Shown here piece by piece: positions 6,594-12,999 of a stretch of 37,673 nucleotides of DNA. The notes under the pieces were generated by a model. The model did no database searches, was not told the origin of the DNA, and saw only the letters and a list, made by a program, of their open reading frames with translations. Numbering within the stretch: position 1 is the stretch's first letter; each line of letters opens with the position of its first letter. The position numbers were made by a program, and so were the translations under genes. Location: contig CAJAUT010000016.1 in assembly GCA_903945195.1 (NCBI GenBank), forward strand, positions 1 through 37,673. Reading direction: 5' to 3'. Origin of the DNA: an uncultured bacterium (GTDB taxonomy: Bacteria > Patescibacteriota > Microgenomatia > UBA1400 > UBA12108).

Positions 6594-7829
6594 TTATTCC
6601 CAGTTCTGGATTTCTGACTGTGGAAGCTTCAGTTTCCGAGGCGTAAAGATTAGTAAAATTATCGATACAACAACAAGTAGTCCACCCATATACGCAAACG
6701 ATTCTATGTTTCCAACTAAAGTAGCCATACTACCAGCCAAAATCGGCCCAATCATGTAGGCGATACTGTTACTCGCATTCTTTAGCCCTATCATGTGGAT
6801 GTTTTCTCTACCCATTCTAGCAAGCAAGTCAGTATAAACAGCATCCAGAAGTGGCCATGATAAAGCCGACATGATCGATGAAGCCAAAACTATCAGTAGA
6901 TACCACCACCAAACTTGCATAAAATTCATAAACATCAAAATAATTCCAGAGATTAGCGTAAAAATAAAAGCCATCGTCTTTTTATGCGATTTGATTTCTT
7001 TTCGACCAAAAACCAGTCCCACAAACATTGAGGAAATCATGTAAGTTGTAATAAAAAATCCACCAAGTGGATGTTGTTGAGCCAATTGATCATTTACCAC
7101 AGTCCCCGTAGTCCAGTACACCGCGTCTATTAGTACGAGTGTAATTCCAAATATCACCATAGGCCAAATATGTTTAAACAAACTCGCCCAGTGTTGCATC
7201 TCATGCCAAATAGTAATTTTTGCATGATCCACCTCTATCTCTGGCTTGTACTTCGTCTTCATAAATCCAAACAACACAAATCCAAAACAAAGGACTCCTG
7301 CTACAAAAACCAAGCTTTGTCTCTCACCATATTGGGTGACCCAGGCCAAAGCCAGTGGTCCTATTGCATAAGCTATCGCTCTTAGCGTTTCTATCACCGA
7401 CCACACAGCAGTCCGCTGCACTGGGGCAGCAATCCCTACTACAAACTTTTGCCCAGAGAACCCAAAAAATTCGTAGTATAGTCCCCACGTAACCATAGCT
7501 AAAACGAGTATCAGTATGAACGGCCAATATGTAGAAACTAGTAGTAGTCCTACAAAGCCGATGCATCCAGCAAATGCTAGCATCACCATTTTCGAAACAC
7601 TTAAGTTTCTAAGTACTCTGGCAAATAGCAAGTCTAGGATCAGTCCTGCTACAGATGAGGTCGACATCACTAGACCCATGAGTAGTGGTGAACCCATGAT
7701 TCCTTCGAGATATCCCGGCACAAAGTCAGACAGCATGGCATCAGCCAAAAAGACAAAAAACATCACAAACATAAACACAGACACTCTTCTCCACATTGGG
7801 TCAATCTCAAATCTACGTTTTATCTCCAT
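6594..7829 (-). CDS. MFS transporter (12 TM)
   Basis: A 411-aa polytopic protein with about 12 hydrophobic segments and a Major Facilitator pattern: a first half with LADAMLSDFVPGYLEGI and a cytoplasmic loop near ARVLRNLSVSK, and a second half after the central charged loop HAKITIWHEMQHW. The start at 7829 (MEIKRRFEIDP) is preferred to the ATG at 7898, because the longer form would run through the divergent tsaC start and promoter. The substrate is not readable from sequence. It ends 17 nt before the FNR-like gene, so cotranscription with the redox operon is possible, although that gene has its own -10. Confidence 0.82.
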   Translation of the reverse strand: MEIKRRFEIDPMWRRVSVFMFVMFFVFLADAMLSDFVPGYLEGIMGSPLLMGLVMSTSSVAGLILDLLFARVLRNLSVSKMVMLAFAGCIGFVGLLLVSTYWPFILILVLAMVTWGLYYEFFGFSGQKFVVGIAAPVQRTAVWSVIETLRAIAYAIGPLALAWVTQYGERQSLVFVAGVLCFGFVLFGFMKTKYKPEIEVDHAKITIWHEMQHWASLFKHIWPMVIFGITLVLIDAVYWTTGTVVNDQLAQQHPLGGFFITTYMISSMFVGLVFGRKEIKSHKKTMAFIFTLISGIILMFMNFMQVWWWYLLIVLASSIMSALSWPLLDAVYTDLLARMGRENIHMIGLKNASNSIAYMIGPILAGSMATLVGNIESFAYMGGLLVVVSIILLIFTPRKLKLPQSEIQNWE

Positions 7830-7860
7830 GCCTACTATCCTACCCTGATAGAATATGCTC

Positions 7861-8946
7861 ATGCAAATACTAAAAATAGAAGACAAAGATTCAATCAAAC
7901 TCGCATGTGAGGCTTTATCAGCTGGTTATCTTGTCATTTATCCCACAGAAACTTGCTATGGCATCGCCGTAGATTGCAGCATGCCGCAAGCCGTAAGCCG
8001 TTTGCTAACATATAAAGGAGATCGTTACCGCCAGGTAGCAGTAGCTGTATCAGACAAAGAAATGGCCTCAAAGTATGTCAGTCTCAATGAGATAGCTAGC
8101 AATCTTTACAAGAACTTTCTCCCAGGCCCTATTACAGTCATTTCGGAGAGTCTTCATATTTTAGACACTAGACTAGAATCAGAGTCCGGTGGTCTAGGAG
8201 TTCGCATCCCCAATTATGATTTTGCGATCGAACTAATTAAATCATTTGGCAAACCTATCACCGCCACCTCTGCCAACACTAGTGGCAAAAAAGAGCCATA
8301 TTCGCTTTCAGACTGGCAAAAATATACTATCAAAACCAAACAGGAGATGGTCTCTGTTTTTCTCGACGCTGGGACTCTTGCCGATCGCCCCACAAGCACG
8401 GTAGTAGATACCACCCTCAATGATCCACTGGTCTTGCGTCAAGGCGCCCTTACCATTCCATCCCTATCAAAATCAGCCACGACAACTTCTGTCGAAGCCA
8501 CTATTTCCTTTGCTATTGATCTCATGCGCAAACACATGAATCTACTAGCCAGATTTCCTCTCATCCTAGCCCTAGAAGGAGATCTGGGCGTAGGTAAAAC
8601 TCAATTCGTCAAAGGAGTAGCACAGGCACTTGGTTTAGATGTAAACGTCACCTCTCCCACCTATACCCTCATGAAAGAATATCCCTATTCTGTCTCAAAG
8701 TACTCAGGTACCCTCTATCACATCGATACCTGGCGCTTACCAGACTCTTCTGATTTAGAGTCTACTCTTCATCTCTCCACTATCCTCAAACCAGGAAATA
8801 TTGTCGCCATCGAATGGGCCGGCAAAGCCTCAGATCTCTTAAAATCCTACGAAAAAGAAATGCCTATCTTAGTTATCAATATCAAAGAAATAGACGTAAA
8901 TACCCGCCAAATTAGCTATGCATTTTCCACCCCAGAATGGTCTTAA
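7861..8946 (+). CDS. TsaC-TsaE fusion: t6A tRNA-modification protein
   Basis: A 361-aa fusion. Residues 1 to about 200 are a Sua5/YrdC/TsaC domain (YPTETCYGIAVD, NFLPGPITVI, GGLGVRIPN, ITATSANTSG), which makes threonylcarbamoyl-AMP. Residues about 215-361 are TsaE, an ATPase needed for TsaD-dependent transfer to A37 of ANN-decoding tRNAs: Walker A EGDLGVGKT, VTSPTYTLMKEY, YHIDTWRL and AIEWAGK. The two are normally separate proteins. The start at 7861 was chosen because TAGAAT (7849-7854) ends 6 nt upstream; the ATG at 7855 would lie before the predicted transcript start. It is convergent with the HIT gene (4-nt overlap), and tsaD follows 0.7 kb on. Confidence 0.9.
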   Translation: MQILKIEDKDSIKLACEALSAGYLVIYPTETCYGIAVDCSMPQAVSRLLTYKGDRYRQVAVAVSDKEMASKYVSLNEIASNLYKNFLPGPITVISESLHILDTRLESESGGLGVRIPNYDFAIELIKSFGKPITATSANTSGKKEPYSLSDWQKYTIKTKQEMVSVFLDAGTLADRPTSTVVDTTLNDPLVLRQGALTIPSLSKSATTTSVEATISFAIDLMRKHMNLLARFPLILALEGDLGVGKTQFVKGVAQALGLDVNVTSPTYTLMKEYPYSVSKYSGTLYHIDTWRLPDSSDLESTLHLSTILKPGNIVAIEWAGKASDLLKSYEKEMPILVINIKEIDVNTRQISYAFSTPEWS

Positions 8947-9311
8947 ATCAAACTATACTTAGCTCTCCACTCTTCTAACTGCGCCGGACTTGCCTGCTTA
9001 CCATTTAGATCATCATCACTCCCAGGTCGGATTTGGATATGAGCGTGTGGCACCTCAAATCCGTACACCATCTGCCTCACTGGGATATTACTCACCTCTC
9101 GTATATGTCTAGCCACTTTACCAGCCACCTCATAATACTCACCCAGATTTGGTACATCCCACACCCACTCTATATGATCTTTTGGGATCACAAGCATCTG
9201 GGCAGTTGTCTTTGGGAAAACATCTAGAAATACCAGATATTTCTCATCTTCATAGATCTTGTAACTGGGTATCTCCCCCGCCACTATTTTGCAAAAAATA
9301 CAATCATTCAT
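8943..9311 (-). CDS. HIT-family nucleotide hydrolase/transferase
   Basis: A 122-aa histidine-triad protein. NDCIFCKIVAGEIPS is the usual HIT N-terminus with CxxC, FLDVFPKTTAQMLVIPKDH follows, and EVPHAHIQIRP supplies the histidine triad (H-x-H-x-Q variant). HIT proteins hydrolyse AMP-linked substrates such as adenosine phosphoramidates, dinucleoside polyphosphates or aminoacyl-AMP. The start at 9311 (MNDCIFC) is favoured over 9329 because TACAAT (9318-9323) ends exactly 6 nt upstream and homology begins there. It lies between the two t6A genes but on the other strand. Confidence 0.9.
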   Translation of the reverse strand: MNDCIFCKIVAGEIPSYKIYEDEKYLVFLDVFPKTTAQMLVIPKDHIEWVWDVPNLGEYYEVAGKVARHIREVSNIPVRQMVYGFEVPHAHIQIRPGSDDDLNGKQASPAQLEEWRAKYSLI

Positions 9312-9375
9312 GATGTAATTGTACCGCACTTAATCCTCACAGTCAGGGGAATACTTTGCAGTTGGGAACGAAGTA

Positions 9376-9579
9376 TTTCCAAGTGAGCTCAAAAGCGATA
9401 GCGGTGATGACTCAAATCTGGTGCATGTCCCGAATGACTTGAGGGACCAACCAGATTGAAATTCATCACATCACTGCGAACGTTTGGAATACGAGCGATC
9501 CTGCAAAGCATGCTTTTTCTATTTTACTCTTTTCGCATGACCAAAAGAGGAAACCGCCATGCAGGGCGGGACCTGCGTA
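9376..9579 (+). ncRNA. Family A structured element, copy 1 (candidate noncoding RNA)
   Basis: It fills most of the 304-nt gap between the HIT and tsaD starts. The pairing pattern is TTCCAA/TTGGAA (9377-9382/9484-9489), GCGGTGAT/ATCACTGC (9401-9408/9470-9477), ATCTGGT/ACCAGAT (9416-9422/9450-9456) and GTCCC/GGGAC. A CATGC/GCATG hairpin (9509-9513/9535-9539) has loop bases CTCTTTT (9527-9533) that match AAAAGAG (9543-9549), giving a pseudoknot. GCAGG/CCTGC (9561-9565/9572-9576) closes loop GCGGGA, whose GCGG can pair with CCGC (9554-9557). Copy 2 (30081-30278) keeps the unpaired bases but changes the helices. It is shown on the plus strand, but the true orientation is unknown. No promoter or known RNA family was recognised. 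Confidence 0.6.
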
Positions 9580-9601
9580 AACTAAAAATGTGAATTCCAG
9601 A

Positions 9602-9607
9602 TATAAT
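9602..9607 (+). promoter_or_regulatory. -10 element of tsaD
   Basis: Perfect TATAAT, 9 nt before the ATG at 9617 and just after family A copy 1. It lies inside the longest possible ORF, which supports the shorter tsaD start. Confidence 0.6.
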
Positions 9608-9616
9608 ACGCATATT

Positions 9617-10687
9617 ATGCAGAAAGAACCAACCATATTGTCTATCGAAACCAGCCTCGACGACACATGTGCCGCCGTGACCTGTGGTACCAGGGTCCTT
9701 TCAAACGTCGTCTCTTCGCAGACCAAATATCATGCTGAGTGGGGCGGCACTGTCCCAGATATCGCTAAAAGATTGCATCAGGAATGGCTACCCAAGGTCG
9801 TAGATCTAGCTCTTCGCAAAGCTGGATCTCCCAAGCTCGACTGTCTTGCCGTCACCATTGGTCCAGGATTAGCTCCCAGTCTAGAACAAGGCATCACCTA
9901 CGCTCGCCATCTTGCAAGCAAGTGGGATCTCCCCCTCATAGCCGTCAACCACATGGAAGGTCATCTCCTATCTAGTTTCGCCACCAATAAAAACGGCAAA
10001 CCAGTACGTAGCTTTAGCGGGTGTTGGCCAGCTCTAGGCTTTATCATCTCAGGCGGACATACAGAATTAGTACTCATGAAAGAAATGGGAGTCTACGAGC
10101 TTCTAGGTGAGACCTTAGATGATGCAGCTGGGGAAGCCTACGACAAAGTTGCTCGCATGCTCTTGCTTGGCTACCCAGGGGGACCTATCTTAGCTGAGAT
10201 GGCCAAATCTGGAACTCCCAGATATCACCTACCAGAACCCATGACCATGAGAAAAGATCTAAACTTTAGTTTTTCAGGTTTAAAAACCGCCGCCCGTCAA
10301 TTTCTAGAGCGCGAAAAGCCAGAATTAAACAAAGAGTTTATTCAAGATTTTGCCGCTAGCTTCCAAAAGACAGTATTTAAACACTTGATGACTAGATTCC
10401 GTCGCGCCATAGATCTCTACTCTCCAAAGATGGTCCTACTAGGTGGCGGTGTCGTCAGCAATATTGATCTGCGAAATCTTACGCGCTCAGTTGCCAAAGA
10501 ATATGGTATCCCCACCTTCATCCCCTACAACAAAAAATTGATTACCGATAATGCTGCGATGATCGGAGTCGTAGCTTCCTACAAATTTGCTAGAGGTGAA
10601 TTCTCTGACCCCTCCTCTCTAGACCGCCTCCCCAACCTCAACTTCGATAAATCCGACACCATCTTATCGCCCCTCGCCAAAATCTGA
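9617..10687 (+). CDS. tsaD: tRNA N6-adenosine threonylcarbamoyltransferase TsaD
   Basis: A 356-aa ASKHA-fold enzyme that transfers the threonylcarbamoyl group from TC-AMP (made by TsaC) to A37 of ANN-reading tRNAs. SIETSLDDTCAAV starts the family. VNHMEGHLLSS carries the metal-binding histidines (about residues 112 and 116), ISGGHTELVLM and DDAAGEAYDKVARMLLLGYPGG follow, and LLGGGVVSNIDLR and TDNAAMIG end the ATP-binding core. Length is normal. The start at 9617 (MQKEPTILSIETS) was chosen because the TATAAT at 9602-9607 would lie inside the longer form. TsaB, the usual bacterial partner, is not in the window. Confidence 0.95.
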   Translation: MQKEPTILSIETSLDDTCAAVTCGTRVLSNVVSSQTKYHAEWGGTVPDIAKRLHQEWLPKVVDLALRKAGSPKLDCLAVTIGPGLAPSLEQGITYARHLASKWDLPLIAVNHMEGHLLSSFATNKNGKPVRSFSGCWPALGFIISGGHTELVLMKEMGVYELLGETLDDAAGEAYDKVARMLLLGYPGGPILAEMAKSGTPRYHLPEPMTMRKDLNFSFSGLKTAARQFLEREKPELNKEFIQDFAASFQKTVFKHLMTRFRRAIDLYSPKMVLLGGGVVSNIDLRNLTRSVAKEYGIPTFIPYNKKLITDNAAMIGVVASYKFARGEFSDPSSLDRLPNLNFDKSDTILSPLAKI

Positions 10688-10688
10688 A

Positions 10689-10735
10689 TGGCGATATGGC
10701 TGAATAAGCCTACAAAGCGCCAATTCAAATTTTTG
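10689..10735. terminator. Hairpin between convergent tsaD and sufU
   Basis: TGGCG (10689-10693) pairs with CGCCA (10718-10722), with GGCT/AGCC (10698-10701/10707-10710) nested inside. A run of five T follows on the plus strand. It fits termination of tsaD; for sufU on the other strand it lies just after the stop. Confidence 0.5.
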
Positions 10736-11102
10736 ACGTGTGGGTCAAAATCTTCTTCACCACTTTAATCGGCAACATCAAACACTTTATTCTCCCTGGA
10801 TTCACCTCAAACCCAATTCCCTTTTGCGCCAGTTCTTCTTCAGACATATCTTTTATCTCCCGCAAGGTCTGGCCTTGCAGGTACTCGCTCAACTTACTAG
10901 CGCTAGCCGTCGTGATCGCACATCCTACGCCGGTCCACTTCACCTCCACTATTTTTCCATTCACGATCCTCAAATAAAACTGCACCGAGTCCCCGCAACT
11001 AGCATTTACTTCATGATCATATATCACGTCATCTCCCACTAGTTCCCCCTGATTCCTCGGGTGCTCATAGTGATCCATGACCTCTTCTCTATATAAATCC
11101 AT
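10725..11102 (-). CDS. sufU: SufU/IscU-type Fe-S scaffold or sulfur relay protein
   Basis: A 125-aa protein starting MDLYREEVMDHYEHPRNQGE, typical of SufU. The three ligand cysteines are in NASCGDS, GVGCAITTAS and RIKCLMLPIKV, so the metal site is intact. SufU takes sulfur from SufS and passes it to the SufBCD assembly complex. The start at 11102 is preferred to 11135: it sits 1 nt after the sufS stop and matches the family N-terminus. It is the last gene of the suf operon rrf2-sufC-sufB-sufD-sufS-sufU. Length is slightly short but complete. Confidence 0.9.
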   Translation of the reverse strand: MDLYREEVMDHYEHPRNQGELVGDDVIYDHEVNASCGDSVQFYLRIVNGKIVEVKWTGVGCAITTASASKLSEYLQGQTLREIKDMSEEELAQKGIGFEVNPGRIKCLMLPIKVVKKILTHTSKI

Positions 11103-11103
11103 A

Positions 11104-12327
11104 TTATTTCCCAAATACTTGTTTAACTTTACCAATTGCTTTTACCAAACTATCGATATCACTTTTTGTTGTATACACATTAAAGCTCGCGCGGATTGAT
11201 GCCGAGAGTCCAAGAGATTTGTGTAGTGGCATGGTGCAGTGGTGACCAGACCTTACAGCCACTCCTTCTGAGTCTAGTATGGTAGCCACATCATGTGCGT
11301 GCACCCCTTTGTACTCAAAAGCCACGCTTCCAGATCTAATATCTGCATCTTTTGGTCCCAGGACTGCAAGGTTACGAACCTTGCAAAGTTTATCCAGCGT
11401 ATACCCAACTATCTCCATGTCATGCTTTCTTACATTCTCCATCCCTAGTTTTTCCAAATACTCTATCGCACTAGCTAGTCCTACTGCCCCAGCTACATTT
11501 GGCGTCCCCGCCTCAAACTTGTCAGGTAATTCTGCCCAGGTCGCATGGTCTTCAAATACCTCATTTATCATCCCACCACCCGTTATAAACGGTGACATCT
11601 TTTCAAGTATTTCTTGTCTGCCCCATAGCACCCCAATCCCCATCGGCCCAAGCATTTTGTGACCAGAAAATACATAAAAATCACACTCAATTTCTGTAAC
11701 ATTTACCTTCATATGTGGCACTGCTTGAGCACCATCAATTAGCACCAAAGCCCCTGCTTTATGAGCCAGCTTCGTCATTTCTTTGACTGGATTTATAGTC
11801 CCTAGCGTATTAGATACATGCGTAAAAGCCACAAGCTTTGGTTTAAGCTTCAATTTTTCTTTAAAGTAACTTTGATCCAGCTTGCCTTCACTATCTATTT
11901 TTATGAGCTCTAGTTTTGCGCCAGTTTTTTTACATACCTGTTGCCATGGCACCATATTGCCGTGGTGCTCCATGATAGTCGAAATCACGACATCGCCAGA
12001 TTTTAAATTATCCATCCCCCATGAATAAGCCACCAGATTTATTGCTTCAGTAGTATTTCGAACAAAGATTATTTCTTTTTCTTTACCTCCAATAAATCTA
12101 GCCACTGACTGTCTAGCACTCTCTAGCATTTGCGTGGCTTCATCCCCTAAAGCATGGGCGCCTCTGTGTACATTGGCATTAAATTTCTGATAAAAATTAC
12201 TCTCCGCTTCTATCACTTGACTAGGTTTCTGAGATGTTGCACCACTATCTAAATAAACTAGTTTTTTGTCATTAATTAATTTACTTAAAATAGGAAAGTC
12301 TTTTCTAATCACATTAGGATCAAACAT
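11104..12327 (-). CDS. sufS: SufS cysteine desulfurase
   Basis: A 407-aa PLP enzyme that removes sulfur from cysteine to form an enzyme persulfide. The N-terminal YLDSGATSQKP, NTTEAINLVAYSW, and FSGHKMLGPMGIGVLWG (PLP-binding Lys) are family motifs. RSGHHCTMPLH carries the catalytic cysteine in the short loop of group II (SufS) enzymes. Length is normal. A TGAAAA-17-TAAAAT promoter ends 6 nt before the ATG, so besides readthrough from sufD it probably has its own leaderless transcript. A 16-bp palindrome sits just upstream at 12370-12385. Confidence 0.95.
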   Translation of the reverse strand: MFDPNVIRKDFPILSKLINDKKLVYLDSGATSQKPSQVIEAESNFYQKFNANVHRGAHALGDEATQMLESARQSVARFIGGKEKEIIFVRNTTEAINLVAYSWGMDNLKSGDVVISTIMEHHGNMVPWQQVCKKTGAKLELIKIDSEGKLDQSYFKEKLKLKPKLVAFTHVSNTLGTINPVKEMTKLAHKAGALVLIDGAQAVPHMKVNVTEIECDFYVFSGHKMLGPMGIGVLWGRQEILEKMSPFITGGGMINEVFEDHATWAELPDKFEAGTPNVAGAVGLASAIEYLEKLGMENVRKHDMEIVGYTLDKLCKVRNLAVLGPKDADIRSGSVAFEYKGVHAHDVATILDSEGVAVRSGHHCTMPLHKSLGLSASIRASFNVYTTKSDIDSLVKAIGKVKQVFGK

Positions 12328-12369
12328 ATCTGTATTTTATCACGAAAAATACATCATTTTCAGCGATAT

Positions 12370-12385
12370 AATGATTTAAATCATT
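12370..12385. promoter_or_regulatory. 16-bp perfect palindrome upstream of sufS
   Basis: AATGATTTAAATCATT is a perfect inverted repeat overlapping the last codons of the short sufD gene and lying just upstream of the sufS -35. It could be an operator, but no regulator can be assigned and AT-rich palindromes can arise by chance. Confidence 0.35.
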
Positions 12386-12851
12386 GTATCATTAGAAACC
12401 CATAGACAATTTCATTTTGCGCTTGTTTATTGCTCATGCCCCTACTCATCAAATACATTATTTGTTCAGGATCGATCTGACCTATACTGGCCGCATGGCT
12501 GGCTTTTACATTGTTAGCTTCAATTTCTAGTTCAGGATCAGCCGTAGCATAAGCTGTAGAGTCTAAAAGTAGTACTCTAATCTCCAAAAAAGAGTCAGTT
12601 TCCTGTGCCTCTTTGGCAATTTTTATCACCCCTTTTATCGTTACCCTAGCATGAGCCCCTACCACCGCTTTCACAGTAATTCTCCCTTTTGTCCCCATCG
12701 CCCTATGGTCAGCTATCACTTGCAGCTTATATTCTCCTGGCTCCCTAGCATCTACTATCCCTACCCACTCTATCTCCTCCCTCACTTTACCTAATGGTAT
12801 CTCTATTTCCCACTTACCAGGTTGGTTATATTGCTCAGTTACAGTATTCAT
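12381..12851 (-). CDS. Short SufD-like protein (SufB/D core only)
   Basis: A 156-aa protein that matches only the C-terminal part of SufD: the beta-helix core, then LLLDSTAYATADPELEIEA, NVKASHAASIGQIDPEQIMY and LMSRGMSNKQAQNEIVYGFL. Standard SufD has about 350-430 residues, so the N-terminal region is absent. The conserved His of SufD (here in KASHAAS) is kept. It follows sufB in the operon and has a GAGG Shine-Dalgarno tract 8 nt before the ATG. It probably still pairs with SufB to form the SufBC2D-type scaffold. Family B copy 1 separates it from sufB, which may mark where upstream sequence was lost. Confidence 0.82.
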   Translation of the reverse strand: MNTVTEQYNQPGKWEIEIPLGKVREEIEWVGIVDAREPGEYKLQVIADHRAMGTKGRITVKAVVGAHARVTIKGVIKIAKEAQETDSFLEIRVLLLDSTAYATADPELEIEANNVKASHAASIGQIDPEQIMYLMSRGMSNKQAQNEIVYGFLMIQ

Positions 12852-12869
12852 AAAGGAACCTCAAATGGC

Positions 12870-12990
12870 TGCAAAGCTGTCGATTGTTCCAAAAGAAAAA
12901 ATTGCGCAGGCCGGGCAGGCCGAGAACTAGGACAATTTTGCACCAGCAAAATATGTCCGATTTTCGACTTGGAATAACGACAGATTTGCA
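12870..12990. ncRNA. Family B structured element, copy 1 (candidate RNA or structured repeat)
   Basis: It lies between sufB and the sufD-like gene. The basal stem TGCAAA-CTGTCG (12870-12882) pairs with CGACAG-TTTGCA (12978-12990). Then TTCCAA/TTGGAA closes a 90-nt core (12886-12975) that differs from copy 2 at only six positions. Two of the six are compensatory: G12910-C12920 in the GGCC/GGCC hairpin becomes A-T in copy 2. ATTTTGC/GCAAAAT forms a second hairpin. The orientation of any transcript is unknown. If read with the operon it would be the reverse complement. Confidence 0.65.
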
Positions 12991-12999
12991 ATTCGATTA

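Noticed and set aside
7829-7898. N-terminal extension of the MFS protein to the ATG at 7898
   Set aside because: It would cross the divergent tsaC start and both promoters; the extra residues do not look like an MFS N-terminus.
9376-9579. Family A as RNase P RNA
   Set aside because: It has GAGGAAA as in RNase P, but not the following AGTCCGGGCTC or the ACAGAAA/ATGA motifs, and two copies in one window would be unusual.
9466-9726. 86-aa minus-strand ORF over family A copy 1 and the tsaD start
   Set aside because: No domain, overlaps the conserved structured element and a certain gene; codon pattern not protein-like. The same applies to the 97-aa ORF at 30074-30367 over copy 2.
12870-12990. 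Family B as an insertion sequence or MITE
   Set aside because: No transposase, no target duplication seen, and the arms have unrelated sequence in the two copies, unlike terminal inverted repeats of one transposon.
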